Source: JADGGM01 sp027307005
GTDB taxonomy: Bacteria; Gemmatimonadota; Gemmatimonadetes; Gemmatimonadales; Gemmatimonadaceae
Assembly (NCBI GenBank): GCA_035455745.1
Contig: DATIEP010000049.1
Coordinates: 1-64,000, forward strand
Length of the DNA stretch: 64,000 bases
Direction: 5' to 3'
Shown piece by piece: positions 26,218 through 35,791 of the stretch (its first letter is position 1; each line of letters opens with the position of its first letter). Below the pieces are notes generated by a model, which was not told where the DNA came from, ran no database searches, and was given only the letters and a program-made list of their open reading frames with translations. Made by a program: the position numbers and the translations under genes.

Positions 26218-27006
26218 CTACGGCGCGGGATGGTTGTTCACGAAGCCGAACGTGAACGTCTGCTCGGTGAGTTGGCGAATCTTGACGCCCTGCACGCTCG
26301 CCGGCTCATATTTGAGATTCGGGAGCACCGCGCGCACGGCTTCGGTGAAGGGGTCGCCGGACGTCTGCAGCACCTGCACCGAATTCTCGTCCAACGTCCC
26401 ATCTTCGTTCACCATGAACTGCAGGCGCACGAACCCGCGCACGTCTTGCGACTGCATGTCGGGCGGATAGGCCGGCTGCGGATTGTTGTCGAGTGGCCAC
26501 GCCGGACACGTGGTGCGCTTCTCGAGGTACGGCTTGCTGTCGCCGTTGGCGTGACGCCCGGCGTACAGCGACACCACCAGCGAGTCTGCTGTGACCGCGG
26601 CTGGAATCGGGGCGATCGCTCGCGTCGCCGCCGCCGACGTGATCGCGTTGGTCAACGCGCTGTCGAAATCCGCGATGCCCGATGGCGTGACCAACCGGCT
26701 CGCCGTGATGCGGCCGTCGCGATGCAGCGTGAATTGGGCAACGGCGAACCGCGGCGTGCGCCACCCGACCGGACTGAAATAGAAAAAGACCGCGTCGTCC
26801 AGGTGGCGCAGATACGTCGCCGGAAGCGCGGCGCTCTCTTGGCCACTCGCCAGCTGGGCATCGATCATCTCGATCTTGGGACTCTGGCATGCCCTACGGT
26901 AGGAGACGGGCCGGCCGGTGCCGTTCTCCTGGACCAGTCCGGCTTGCGCGGGAAGTGCGCCGGCGCCGGCGACCGCGGCAAGCGCGAGACAGAAGGTGAG
27001 TCGCAT
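26218..27006 (-). CDS. Secreted TonB C-terminal-domain protein
   Basis: The 262-residue protein has a signal peptide (MRLTFCLALAAVAGAGALPAQA). Its C-terminal 90 residues match the TonB_C fold (PAYPPDMQSQDVRGFVRLQF, then VNEDGTLDENSVQVLQTSGDPF). There is no N-terminal membrane anchor or Pro-rich spanner as in true TonB, so it is probably a stand-alone envelope protein. The middle segment, with FAVAQFTLHRDGRITASRL, may be a second, degenerate copy of the same fold. The function is not known. It is transcribed away from the serine hydrolase gene across a 175-bp gap. Confidence 0.82.
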   Translation of the reverse strand: MRLTFCLALAAVAGAGALPAQAGLVQENGTGRPVSYRRACQSPKIEMIDAQLASGQESAALPATYLRHLDDAVFFYFSPVGWRTPRFAVAQFTLHRDGRITASRLVTPSGIADFDSALTNAITSAAATRAIAPIPAAVTADSLVVSLYAGRHANGDSKPYLEKRTTCPAWPLDNNPQPAYPPDMQSQDVRGFVRLQFMVNEDGTLDENSVQVLQTSGDPFTEAVRAVLPNLKYEPASVQGVKIRQLTEQTFTFGFVNNHPAP

Positions 27007-27181
27007 CGTTTCGCTCCATCACTCTGTAAGATTGGCATCGCCAGAGCCGGGGGCCCGGCACGCAACGAGGATTTGCGCCGCCCGTTGGCGCGCGGGCGTG
27101 CTCAACGGTGCTGTTTTAGGCGCGCGCGCGCAAGTCCCCGGCGCGCCGTTGCCCAACGCAATCGGCGGTCGTCGCTGGACG

Positions 27182-28429
27182 ATGCTGCCGATCCCCGCCC
27201 CGCTCATCGCGCTCGTCCTCTCGCTCCACGCCGGCTGTCCCGCGAACGCCGCCCGCTGCGTGTTGAAGAACGTTCCACCCGATTCGGTCGGGATGTCGGC
27301 CGATCGCTTGGCGGCGATCTCGCGCGTCGCCGACCGCGGGTTAGACGCGCACGGTTATCCCGGGCTCACCGTCATCGTCGGGCGACACGGCGGCCTCGTG
27401 TGGGAACAGGGCTACGGCTCCGTCGATTGGAATCCGGCGAGCCCCACGGCGGACCCGTTGCACACCATGTACGATCTCGCGTCGCTCACCAAGGTGATCG
27501 CGACGACGACGGCGATCATGGTGCTGTACGACGAGCATCGCATCCGCCTCGACGATCCGGTGTCCAGGTACCTGCGTGCGTATCGCCACGGCGCCAAACG
27601 GCAGGTGACGATCCGGATGCTGCTCGAGCATCGCGCGGGTCTGCCGCCGGGCCGCAACGTGTATCGACGCGGGCGACCGGCGGCCGTTGCGCGGCAGATG
27701 ATTCTGGCGACGCCGCTCGAGTATCCGCCCGGCGAGCGCGAGGTGTATTCGGACGTCGGCGCCGACATCCTCGGCTTCGTGGTCGAGGCGGTGAGCGGGC
27801 AGCGGCTCGATGCGTTCGTGCAGGCCCACGTCTTTCGCCCGTTAGGCATGCGGTCGACCATGTTCCGCCCGCCGCGCAGCCTGCGCGCGCGCGTCGCGCC
27901 GACGGAGATCGCGTCCAGCCGCGGGCATCCGCTCCGCGGCGAAGTGCACGACGAGACGGCCGACGCGTTAGGCGGCGTGGCGGGCAACGCCGGACTGTTC
28001 TCCACCGCCGCCGATCTCGCGGTGTTCGCCCAGATGATGCTCGACGGCGGCACCTATCACGGGATCCGCATCGTCCGCGACTCGACCGTCGCGCTCTTCA
28101 CGCGCCGCGCCGCGGGCTGGCGCGCGTTAGGATGGGAAACCTGCGCGGGCGGCGCGAGCTGCGGCCGCTACATGAGCGACCTCGCGTACGGCCACACCGG
28201 CTTCACCGGCACGTCCATCTGGATCGACCCCGAGAACGACCTGTTCGTCATCGTCCTCGCGAATCGGATGCACGAGCTGCCGGACGGGCATGCGCCGGAG
28301 TCCGCGGTGCTGGCCGACGTTCGCGCCGACATCGCCGACATCGCCGAGCTCTCGGTCGCCGACGACAGCGTCCGCCGCGACATGCCCGCCGCCATGCGGG
28401 CCGACCTCGCGATCGGCTGGACGCCGTGA
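27182..28429 (+). CDS. Serine hydrolase, beta-lactamase/class C family
   Basis: The start MLPIPAPLIALV gives 415 residues and a hydrophobic leader that probably directs export. The class-C beta-lactamase/DD-peptidase motifs are present: SxxK in DLASLTKVIA (nucleophile Ser), YSD in VYSDVGADILG as the Tyr motif, and HTG in YGHTGFTGTSIW. The family contains beta-lactamases, peptidoglycan DD-peptidases and esterases; most members outside pathogens are esterases or peptidases of unknown substrate. The frame is open for 88 codons upstream, but that part shows no family similarity. The gene is convergent with the following minus-strand genes. Confidence 0.85.
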   Translation: MLPIPAPLIALVLSLHAGCPANAARCVLKNVPPDSVGMSADRLAAISRVADRGLDAHGYPGLTVIVGRHGGLVWEQGYGSVDWNPASPTADPLHTMYDLASLTKVIATTTAIMVLYDEHRIRLDDPVSRYLRAYRHGAKRQVTIRMLLEHRAGLPPGRNVYRRGRPAAVARQMILATPLEYPPGEREVYSDVGADILGFVVEAVSGQRLDAFVQAHVFRPLGMRSTMFRPPRSLRARVAPTEIASSRGHPLRGEVHDETADALGGVAGNAGLFSTAADLAVFAQMMLDGGTYHGIRIVRDSTVALFTRRAAGWRALGWETCAGGASCGRYMSDLAYGHTGFTGTSIWIDPENDLFVIVLANRMHELPDGHAPESAVLADVRADIADIAELSVADDSVRRDMPAAMRADLAIGWTP

Positions 28430-28436
28430 TCGCTCG

Positions 28437-28928
28437 TTAGGCGGAGTCGGCTGCGGCGAGCGCGTGTGCCGTCTTCACCGCCCGCCGCAGCGCGCTCGTC
28501 ACCAGCCCGAGCTCGCGCCTGCTCACGTCGAACGGAAAGCCCGTCACGTTGCCCGTGGAAAAGAAGAACCGATAGCTGCTCGCGCCCTTCGTGATGTGCC
28601 GCGCGAACTGGATGCCGGCGCCGGTCGACGGATCGGTCGCCACCGTCCGGTAGACGCGCGTGCTGCGCGCACCGACGCGGCGCGCCGAGATGCGCGCGAT
28701 GGAATCCGTCAATTCCTTGGCCGCGTCCGCAGCGAGGCTTACGGTCGCGTTGCCGGCGTCGGTCGACGCGGCGACCACCACGCGCCCGGTGCTCACCGCC
28801 TCGACGCCGATGACGCCGTGCTGCAACGGAAGCGTCGCCACCTTGCGATGCACCGCCTGCGCGGGTACCGGTCCCGCCAGAGCGAGCAGCATCGTGGCGG
28901 CGGCAGGCCACCGCCGCCACACGATCAC
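28437..28928 (-). CDS. Secreted protein of unknown function
   Basis: The GTG at 28928 lies one base past the stop of the S41 protease gene; a second in-frame GTG lies at 28922. The 163-residue product has a signal peptide (PAAATMLLALAGPVPAQA) and then an alpha/beta sequence containing IARISARRVGARSTRVYR and RYFFSTG-like strands (YRFFFSTGNVTGFPFDV). I recognise no family. The close spacing suggests an operon with the protease, so it could be a periplasmic partner or substrate of that protease, which is inference. Confidence 0.65.
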   Translation of the reverse strand: MIVWRRWPAAATMLLALAGPVPAQAVHRKVATLPLQHGVIGVEAVSTGRVVVAASTDAGNATVSLAADAAKELTDSIARISARRVGARSTRVYRTVATDPSTGAGIQFARHITKGASSYRFFFSTGNVTGFPFDVSRRELGLVTSALRRAVKTAHALAAADSA

Positions 28929-28929
28929 C

Positions 28930-30501
28930 TCAGTGCGAAGCCGACGCCGTGGCGAGAAGGTCTGCTTGCGTCTGTCCCTTGCGGATGATTTCGATGGCGC
29001 GCTCCAGCTGCACGTCGTCGCCGAGCTCGCGCCGCTTGGCCGTGGAATCGCCGAACGCCAGACGCGCCACGCGATCGCCCAGCAGGCGGTCCACTTCGCT
29101 CGAGGCGCGGTCGTACAGTCCGCGATCCAGCGAGACGCCGGCGGCCGTAAGGCGCTTGTAGAGCTCGTCGCGCCACGCCGGACTAACGGAGAAGTCGGGG
29201 CGAACCTTGTCCTTGAGATCGAACGCGTAGTTGTAGAGCGTGACATAGAACTCCTGCGACTTCGGCGTCACTGCCTTCACGAACTCCTGCTCCGTGCTGT
29301 CGAGCGTGTCCGGTCGCACCACCACATCCGGCGTGATGCCGCCGCCGCCGTACACCACGCGTCCGGCATCGCTCTTGTACATCGGCCGCGCGCGGCGGGC
29401 CGAATCGCTTTCCACCGAGTCGGGTTCGTCGATCAACCGGCCATCGATGTACTTGCGCTCCTTCTGAATCGACCGCCCACTCGGCGTGTACCACTTGGCC
29501 GTGGTCAGCTTGAGCGCCCACCCGCCGTCGAGCGGGAACAACGACTGCACGAGCCCCTTCCCGAACGACGTCGTGCCTAACAGAAGCGCGCGGTCGTGAT
29601 CCTGCAGCGCGCCGGCCACGATCTCGCTGGCCGACGCCGTATAGCCATCCGTGAGCACTACCAGCGGAATCGTCGGCGCCACGGGATCGCCCTTCGCCGT
29701 ATAGACCTGCGTGTCGCCGCCGCGCGCCCGCACGCTCGCAATCTGCTGGCCGTTGCGCAAGAACAGGTTGCTGATCGCAATCGCCTGGTCGACGATCCCG
29801 CCGCCGTTGCCGCGCAGATCGATCACGATGCCCCGCGCCCCTTCTCGCGAGAGGCGACGCACGGCATCCTCGAACTCATTGGCCGACGTCTCATTGAACT
29901 GCTGCAGCGGAATGTAGCCGACCTTGCCGTCGAACATGATCGCGAACGGCACCGCGGGAATGCGAATCACCGCGCGCGTCAACGTGAGATCGAGCGCCGC
30001 CTGCGTGCCCGGACGCGCGAACGACACCTTCACCGTGGTTCCCGGCGTCCCCTTGAGCAGGTCGGTGACCTGCACGAGCTTCATGCCCCGCGTCGACTGC
30101 TTGTCGACGCCCACGATGCGATCGCCCTCGTGCACCCCCGCGCCTTCCGCCGGCGTATGCGGGTAGACCTTGGTCACGACGATCGTGCCTTCCTGGTCTT
30201 CAACCAGCATCCCGAGACCGCCGTACCGGCCGCCCGTCATGCGCGTGAAATCCTGCAACTCTTTCGGCGAATAGAGCGCCGCATACGGATCCTGCAGCTC
30301 ACGCACCAGACCGCGCGCCGCCTTCTCGTAGAGCGCTGTGCTGCTGACGGTGTCCACGAAGCGGTCGGACACGAGCGACAACACTTCATCGAACAGATGT
30401 GGACCGCTGCGGTCGCGCGCAGATTCCACGATGAACGCGCTCGCGGCCAAGGGCAGCAGTGCGACGCCGACGATGGCGGCTCGACGAAATGGGTGCGTCA
30501 T
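28930..30501 (-). CDS. S41-family C-terminal processing peptidase
   Basis: I chose the ATG at 30501 (MTHPFRRAAIVG), which gives a leading signal or anchor helix and 523 residues. The order is N-terminal helical region, PDZ domain (residues about 95-175, with GLGMLVEDQEGTIVVTKVY and GDRIVGVDKQ), then the S41 core. The core has IVIDLRGNGGGIVDQA, the catalytic Ser in DGYTASASEIVAGAL and the catalytic Lys in TSFGKGLVQS. CtpA/Prc proteases cut C-terminal tails of envelope proteins. The C-terminal 130 residues extend beyond the core and are predicted to be helical. Confidence 0.92.
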   Translation of the reverse strand: MTHPFRRAAIVGVALLPLAASAFIVESARDRSGPHLFDEVLSLVSDRFVDTVSSTALYEKAARGLVRELQDPYAALYSPKELQDFTRMTGGRYGGLGMLVEDQEGTIVVTKVYPHTPAEGAGVHEGDRIVGVDKQSTRGMKLVQVTDLLKGTPGTTVKVSFARPGTQAALDLTLTRAVIRIPAVPFAIMFDGKVGYIPLQQFNETSANEFEDAVRRLSREGARGIVIDLRGNGGGIVDQAIAISNLFLRNGQQIASVRARGGDTQVYTAKGDPVAPTIPLVVLTDGYTASASEIVAGALQDHDRALLLGTTSFGKGLVQSLFPLDGGWALKLTTAKWYTPSGRSIQKERKYIDGRLIDEPDSVESDSARRARPMYKSDAGRVVYGGGGITPDVVVRPDTLDSTEQEFVKAVTPKSQEFYVTLYNYAFDLKDKVRPDFSVSPAWRDELYKRLTAAGVSLDRGLYDRASSEVDRLLGDRVARLAFGDSTAKRRELGDDVQLERAIEIIRKGQTQADLLATASASH

Positions 30502-30669
30502 GTGCCAGATTCCACGTGAGGAGGTGGGGCGTGCCGGGGGCTCGATACAGTGTAGCGAGACGCGTGTCCTTCGGGCAACGTCGTCGTGCTCCAACGAGAA
30601 GGACCACCAGCCCCATCGACACGTTTCGAGCTAGTTTCCAGTGCCACGGAACGGAAGCCCGCCGATTCA

Positions 30670-31935
30670 ATGCAAGACGCTGACAACGCTCTGATAATGC
30701 GGTGCTCGCGATGCGCCGCCGAAGTACCCGCGGATTCGCATCACGTCGACTGCCCCGCCTGCGGCGGCCTGCTCGAGCTCATCGCTCTGCCGCCTGGTGT
30801 TCGCGGCCACGCGCTTCGCCAGTTGTTCGCCGAACGCCGCGGGGCGGTTGCGGGACGCGATGCGTCCGGCGTCTGGCGCTACCGCGAATTACTCGCCGCG
30901 TGCGCCGCGGACGTCGTCACGTTCCCCGAGGGGAACACGCCACTGGTACATGCGGGCAGTGCGGCGCGTTGGGCAGGATGTCCGACGCTGCGGGTCAAAC
31001 ACGAAGGCCTCAATCCCACGGGCTCATTCAAAGATCGCGGCATGACCGTCGGGATGTCGCACGCGCGACATCTGCGCGCGCGCGCCGTTGCCTGCGCATC
31101 CACCGGGAATACGGCTGCGTCGCTTGCTGCGTACGCTGCGCTCGCGGGAATTCCTGCGTTCGTGTTCATTCCAGCCGGGAAAGTGGCCACGGGCAAACTC
31201 GCGCAGGCACTCGCCTACGGTGCGCAAACGCTTCTCGTGCGCGGCGACTTCGACGCGTGCCTGTCGCTTGCCCGCGCCGCTGCGCACGAGCTCGGCGTCT
31301 ACCTGCTCAATTCGATCAATCCGTATCGTCTCGAGGGACAGAAGACCATCGTCATCGAGATGCTCGAGCAGTGCGGCTGGCGGCCGCCCGCTTGGATCGC
31401 TCTGCCCGCGGGGAACCTGGGCAACACAGCGGCATTTGGTATGGCCCTTGTGGCGGCGCGGGACGCGGGATTGATCGAGCAGTTGCCGCGCCTGCTCGCC
31501 GTCCAAGCCGATGGCGCGGCGCCGTTCGCTCGCGCGTTCGCTGCCGGTTTCGCATCGCTCCAGCGCGTCACGCCTAACACGGTGGCGACGGCGATCAACA
31601 TCGGGGATCCGGCGTCGTACGATCGCGCCGTCCGATCGATTCGAGAAACGAACGGCGTCGTCATCAGCGTGAGCGACGACGCGATTCTCGAGGCAAAGGC
31701 CGCGATCGACGCGGCCGGGATCGGGTGCGAGCCAGCGAGCGCGGCCTCAGTGGCTGGCGTGCGCCGAATGGTCGCGGACGGTATCATCGCGCCGGGCGAG
31801 GACGTCGTCTGTGTGTTGACGGGTCACTTGCTCAAGGACCCTGACGCCGTCGTCAGGAACCCGGCTCGGTCTAACCAGCTTCATGAGATCGACGCAACGA
31901 TCGACGGTGTGCGTCGCGTTATGGGCCTGGATTGA
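30670..31935 (+). CDS. thrC: Threonine synthase with N-terminal zinc ribbon
   Basis: The protein has 421 residues from an ATG at 30670; a second in-frame ATG at 30697 (MRCSRCAAEV) is also likely. The first 40 residues hold a zinc ribbon (CSRC then CPAC). The PLP domain has the lysine in TGSFKDRGMTVGM, CASTGNTAASLAAYAA and LPAGNLGNTAAFGMAL. Threonine synthase converts O-phosphohomoserine to threonine. Fold-II relatives can be cysteate synthase or threonine dehydratase-like enzymes, but the length and zinc ribbon fit the archaeal/actinobacterial ThrC type. No other homoserine-pathway genes are nearby. Confidence 0.9.
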   Translation: MQDADNALIMRCSRCAAEVPADSHHVDCPACGGLLELIALPPGVRGHALRQLFAERRGAVAGRDASGVWRYRELLAACAADVVTFPEGNTPLVHAGSAARWAGCPTLRVKHEGLNPTGSFKDRGMTVGMSHARHLRARAVACASTGNTAASLAAYAALAGIPAFVFIPAGKVATGKLAQALAYGAQTLLVRGDFDACLSLARAAAHELGVYLLNSINPYRLEGQKTIVIEMLEQCGWRPPAWIALPAGNLGNTAAFGMALVAARDAGLIEQLPRLLAVQADGAAPFARAFAAGFASLQRVTPNTVATAINIGDPASYDRAVRSIRETNGVVISVSDDAILEAKAAIDAAGIGCEPASAASVAGVRRMVADGIIAPGEDVVCVLTGHLLKDPDAVVRNPARSNQLHEIDATIDGVRRVMGLD

Positions 31936-32044
31936 GGCGCCGCGGCGCGGCGACCGGTGCGGGTAAAGTGCCGTCGGGCAAGGGGTAGGCAGCCGCGCAA
32001 AAAAGACTTAATATCGTCCTCGCTCGCTGGCGCAGCGACTAACA

Positions 32045-32083
32045 GCCCGTCACCTTTCCACTGCTCAAGGTGAGGAGACGGGC
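32045..32083 (+). other. Imperfect hairpin in the leader of the aminotransferase gene
   Basis: The 7-base arms GCCCGTC and GACGGGC enclose shorter complementary bases (ACCTT and AAGGT). The stem-loop ends about 105 bp before the GTG at 32191. There is no T-run, so it is not a classical terminator; it could be a leader RNA structure or simply chance. An AT-rich patch (AAAAAAGACTTAATAT, about 31999-32014) just upstream could be the promoter. Confidence 0.35.
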
Positions 32084-32190
32084 CCGGGTGCCGCAAGCGC
32101 ACTTCGTGTTTGCCACGTCGCCCCTCACCCGCTTTGCGTGCCGCCGATTCACCCGCCCGCTGCTCCCTTTCACCTCCTCGGAAGGTATCT

Positions 32191-33528
32191 GTGACGGAAA
32201 TAGCATCACCCGCGTGGCTTGCCGGTGAGAAATCCAGAGAAATTTTTGACGCGGAGCAGGAGTTCCTTGCGCCCGGTGCGCAGAGCTTCGCGTTGTTCAG
32301 CAAAATTTGCATCGACCATGGCGAAGGCGCGTTGCTGTTCGATGTCGACGGAAACCGCTACATCGACCTCATGGCGGGCATCGGCGTGGCGAGTCTCGGC
32401 TACGCGCATCCGCGTTACGTGGCCGCTCTCCAGAAACAGGTCTCGCGGATCCACGTCGGCAGCTTCACGTCGGAGAATCGCTCCGTGCTCGTGCGCATGC
32501 TCGCCGAGCTCGCACCAGGCGACGTGAATCGCACGCAGTTCTACTCGAGCGGCGCCGAGGCGGTAGAGTCGGCCCTGCGACTCGCCAAGTCTTACACGGG
32601 CAAAGATGAATTCGTTGGCTTCTGGGGCGGCTTCCACGGCAAGACCGCGGGCGTGCTTCCCCTGCTGGGCAGCACCTTCAAGCACGGACTCGGTCCCCTC
32701 ATGCCGGGCCGATATTCGTCGCCGTACGCGTCGTGCTCGCGCTGCCCGTTTGAGAAGAACTTCCCGGCGTGCGATTGGGCGTGCGTCGATTTCCTGCGCA
32801 AGAAGATCGAGCTGGAGACGGCGGGCAACATTGCCGCCATCATCGTCGAACCGATCCAGGGGACAGCCGGCAACATCGTACCGCCTATTGGATTCTTGAA
32901 GGCGCTGCGCGAGCTCGCCGACGAGTTGGATGCGCTGCTCATTGCCGACGAGATGATCACGGGCTTCGGCCGCACGGGAAAAATGTGGGGCGTCGAGCAC
33001 GAAGGGATCGTCCCCGACATTATGAGCGTGGGCAAGGGATTCGGCGGCGGGTTTCCCATGAGCGGCTTGCTCATTCGCGATGAAGTCGCGTTCGCGAAGC
33101 CGTGGGCCAATCCGAGCGGCAGCTCGTCGAGTTACGGCGGCAACCCAATGGCGGCTGCGGCGGCGCGCGCGACGCTCGAAACGATCCTCGAGGAGAACCT
33201 CGTGGCCCACAGCCGTGATCTCGGCGAGAAGATGATGACCGAGATGCAAAAATGGGAAAGCGAGATTCCGATCGTGAGCGACGTGCGCGGACGCGGACTC
33301 ATGATCGGCATGGACCTCGTGGTCCCCGGCACGCGGACGCTGCTCGACAAGAAGATCACGCGGTGGATCTTCGACACGCTGTTGTCGCGGGGCGTGCTCG
33401 CGATGATCTACAACCCCGAGGTGCGCATCAATCCGCCGTTAGTCATTCCGGACGAGCTGGCGATGGATGCGTTGGCCACCATGAAGGACGTGTTGACGGA
33501 GGCGTCGGACATGGCGGTGCGCAGTTGA
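32191..33528 (+). CDS. Class-III PLP aminotransferase (4-aminobutyrate/ornithine type)
   Basis: The 445-residue enzyme starts at GTG after a GGAAGG site. Class-III signatures are FYSSGAEAVESALRLAKSYTG, GGFHGKTAGVLPLLG, LIADEMITGFGRTGKMWGVEH and the lysine motif IMSVGKGFGGGFPMSG. An insertion with CSRCPF and CDWAC (near residues 180-195) is seen in a subset of aspartate/4-aminobutyrate aminotransferases and may bind metal, which is inference. It probably transaminates an omega-amino acid. It is coupled to the following oxidoreductase gene by a TTGA overlap. Confidence 0.9.
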   Translation: MTEIASPAWLAGEKSREIFDAEQEFLAPGAQSFALFSKICIDHGEGALLFDVDGNRYIDLMAGIGVASLGYAHPRYVAALQKQVSRIHVGSFTSENRSVLVRMLAELAPGDVNRTQFYSSGAEAVESALRLAKSYTGKDEFVGFWGGFHGKTAGVLPLLGSTFKHGLGPLMPGRYSSPYASCSRCPFEKNFPACDWACVDFLRKKIELETAGNIAAIIVEPIQGTAGNIVPPIGFLKALRELADELDALLIADEMITGFGRTGKMWGVEHEGIVPDIMSVGKGFGGGFPMSGLLIRDEVAFAKPWANPSGSSSSYGGNPMAAAAARATLETILEENLVAHSRDLGEKMMTEMQKWESEIPIVSDVRGRGLMIGMDLVVPGTRTLLDKKITRWIFDTLLSRGVLAMIYNPEVRINPPLVIPDELAMDALATMKDVLTEASDMAVRS

Positions 33529-34610
33529 GACCGACGCCGACGTCCGCGACGCGGGTTCGCGAGCTCACTCCACATCCATCGGCGCCGGGACACGTCCCGG
33601 CGCCGCGCGTCTATCGGGGCGCGGTCATCGGCCTGGGCGGCATCGCGCGCAACGCGCATCTGCCGGGATTCGAGCGCGATCCGTTAGTCAGCACGCGGTT
33701 CAAGATCGTCGCGACCATGGACGGGGGTACGGGCGTCACACCGGTGCCGAACGTTGCGCACTTCACCCGGCTCGACGAGATGTGCGACGCGGGGCACATC
33801 GATTTCGTCGACATCTGCACGCCGACGGCATCGCATCTCGAGATCACGCTGTGGGCGCTCGAGCACGGCTATCACGTGATGTGCGAGAAGCCGGTGGCCT
33901 TGAATCGCGCCGAAGCGGCCCGCATCTCGTCGGCCGCTCGCGCCGCCGGTCGCGTCGTGATGCCGTGCCACCAGTACCGGTACAACCCCGTGTGGCTCAA
34001 GGTGCGCGAATGGCTGCACCACGGCGCCATCGGACGCTGGCATCTGGCCGAGTTCCAGGTGCACCGCATGATGGCCGACCGCGGGACGGGCGCCGCCACC
34101 GAAACGCCATGGCGCGGCCTCGCCGAGCACAGTCGGGGCGGCGTGCTGCTCGACCACGGGACGCACCTCATCTACCAGATGCTCGATGCCGCGGGAATCC
34201 CCGAGTCGGTGCGCGCATGGACGGGACAGCTGCGCCACGCCGATTACGACGTCGAGGACAGCGCGCAACTCCTGTTCGAGTATCCGGGGCGGTTAGGCGT
34301 GATGTTCCTCACCTGGGCGGCGCGGCACCGCGAGAACAGCGTGCGCTTCGTCGGCGAGCACGGCTCGATCGAATGGGTGGGCGGCATTCTGCGCCTCGAG
34401 CGCGACGGCGATGTGACGTCCTACGATTATTCGGCGGAGTTGGACAAGTCATCGTATCCCGGGTGGTTTGCCGGATTGTTCGGCGCCTTCGCGAGCGCCA
34501 TGGACACGGGAGCAGCCGAGCCGCATCTCGAGGACATCCGCGCTGTGGCGGCGGTGCTCGAGGCGGCATACCGGTCCGCGGCGAGCGGCTGCCGGGTCAC
34601 CGACCTGTAG
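33525..34610 (+). CDS. Gfo/Idh/MocA family NAD(P)-dependent oxidoreductase
   Basis: The likely start is TTG at 33525 overlapping the upstream stop (TTGA), giving about 361 residues; a GTG 30 bp further in (VRELTPHPS) is an alternative. The Rossmann fold starts at GAVIGLGGIARNAHLPGFE. The family motif HVMCEKPVALNRAEAARIS carries the EKP triad. RGGVLLDHGTHLIYQMLD supplies the His of the substrate site. The family reduces or oxidises sugars and related polyols. Coupling to the class-III aminotransferase suggests a joint pathway, perhaps an amino-sugar or cyclitol step, which is inference. Confidence 0.88.
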   Translation: MRPTPTSATRVRELTPHPSAPGHVPAPRVYRGAVIGLGGIARNAHLPGFERDPLVSTRFKIVATMDGGTGVTPVPNVAHFTRLDEMCDAGHIDFVDICTPTASHLEITLWALEHGYHVMCEKPVALNRAEAARISSAARAAGRVVMPCHQYRYNPVWLKVREWLHHGAIGRWHLAEFQVHRMMADRGTGAATETPWRGLAEHSRGGVLLDHGTHLIYQMLDAAGIPESVRAWTGQLRHADYDVEDSAQLLFEYPGRLGVMFLTWAARHRENSVRFVGEHGSIEWVGGILRLERDGDVTSYDYSAELDKSSYPGWFAGLFGAFASAMDTGAAEPHLEDIRAVAAVLEAAYRSAASGCRVTDL

Positions 34611-34620
34611 CGCTCTTCGC

Positions 34621-35385
34621 CTAACTGGCGAGAACCAGGAACACGTCGTAGAGGGCGTGGGTCCAGGCGTCGATGCCGAACCCGCGCCAGAGATAGATCG
34701 CGCTGAAGAACACGCCGCTGATCGCGCGGAACACGAACGACTGCAGCGTGAACTGGTCGCCGAGCGCGCCCACGTAATGGGCGGTGGAGAACAGCAGCGC
34801 GCCCACGATCGTGGCGAACACGTTGGCCGCGCCCGGCCGCCAGCGAAATGCGCGTCGCGCGAGCAAGGCGAGCGCCGACACCAGGATCACCCGGAACAGC
34901 AGCTCCTCGTACAACCCGGCGCCGAGCGATACCATGATCCGCGTCGGCGTGTCGAGCGTCTGCATGGGCGCGATGCTCGCCGCACCGAACACACCGAGCA
35001 GGCGCGCCGTGATCGTGCCGACGATTACGCCGAACACGAGCGCGAGCAGCACCGATTCCACGCTCATGCCGAGGAACACGCTTCCGCGCATGGCGTGAAA
35101 TCCGCCGTGCGACTGGAGGTCGCGGCGCACGAGCCAGACGCACACCGCGATGAGCACGATCTCGAACACGAGCGGCCCGTGCCGGCCGGCGACGAGCGAG
35201 AAGACCGACTTGAGGATGACGTCCGCTCCGTTCCGGACGCCCCGCGTTTCGCGCATCGGCAGGAACGCCGCCATGCCCTCGTAGAGGAGCAGCAGCGGGA
35301 GCGCGAAGATGAGGCTGTATCTCGACTGGCGCGTCGCGCGCCAGTAGCTGGACGCGCTCCGCGAGGGAACGACAGGAGCGGGCAT
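34621..35385 (-). CDS. CPBP-family intramembrane metalloprotease
   Basis: The 254-residue protein has seven to eight hydrophobic helices. The CPBP (CAAX-like/Abi) motifs are AGLYEELLFRVILVSA, with the two catalytic glutamates and arginine, and a downstream LLFSTAHYVGALGD with the histidine. Such proteases are linked to bacteriocin self-immunity or envelope-protein processing in bacteria, often without known substrate. It starts MPAPVVPSRS and is convergent with the oxidoreductase gene. Confidence 0.85.
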   Translation of the reverse strand: MPAPVVPSRSASSYWRATRQSRYSLIFALPLLLLYEGMAAFLPMRETRGVRNGADVILKSVFSLVAGRHGPLVFEIVLIAVCVWLVRRDLQSHGGFHAMRGSVFLGMSVESVLLALVFGVIVGTITARLLGVFGAASIAPMQTLDTPTRIMVSLGAGLYEELLFRVILVSALALLARRAFRWRPGAANVFATIVGALLFSTAHYVGALGDQFTLQSFVFRAISGVFFSAIYLWRGFGIDAWTHALYDVFLVLAS

Positions 35386-35453
35386 GGGGAGCAGCGACGC
35401 GAGGCCGCCGCGGCTAGAGGATCACGGTGCGGCGGCGCCTCGCCCGCGCACGC

Positions 35454-35675
35454 CTAACGAGCTGGGTGCTCGAGCTCCGGCGCCTCGTACACCGTCACGC
35501 CGTGGCGCGAATTGGCGATGTTCTTGCCTTTGATCACCGCGCCCCCGATCAGCAATACGCCGATGATGAAGAGCACGAGACCGGACGTGAATTTGCGCAA
35601 GCCGACGGCGTACGCGAACGCGAAGACGATCACGCACGCACCGAGAGCGTAGAACAGGACCAGGGGCCAGAGCAC
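35454..35675 (-). CDS. Small two-helix membrane protein, unknown
   Basis: The 73-residue protein has two hydrophobic helices (LVLFYALGACVIVFAFAYAV and GLVLFIIGVLLIGGAVI), followed by a charged tail (KGKNIANSRHGVTVYE). It lies just upstream of the CPBP protease gene on the same strand. I do not recognise the family. Coding is supported by the hydrophobic pattern and frame only. Confidence 0.6.
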   Translation of the reverse strand: MLWPLVLFYALGACVIVFAFAYAVGLRKFTSGLVLFIIGVLLIGGAVIKGKNIANSRHGVTVYEAPELEHPAR

Positions 35676-35791
35676 GGCGCCTCCGAAAGGATCAGATCGA
35701 GCCGGGCGCGGTTCGTCCGCGCGACCGTCCGGAAACTGTGCGCACGACGGCAGAAAGGAAAGGGGTCACACGCGGGCTCGCACCCGCTCCG

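Noticed and set aside
26206..28440. Plus-strand open frame of about 740 codons
   Set aside because: It is off-frame to the serine hydrolase and antisense to the TonB_C gene, with biased Arg-rich composition.
32045..32083. Known riboswitch before the class-III aminotransferase
   Set aside because: Only a simple stem was seen; no conserved riboswitch core that I could identify.
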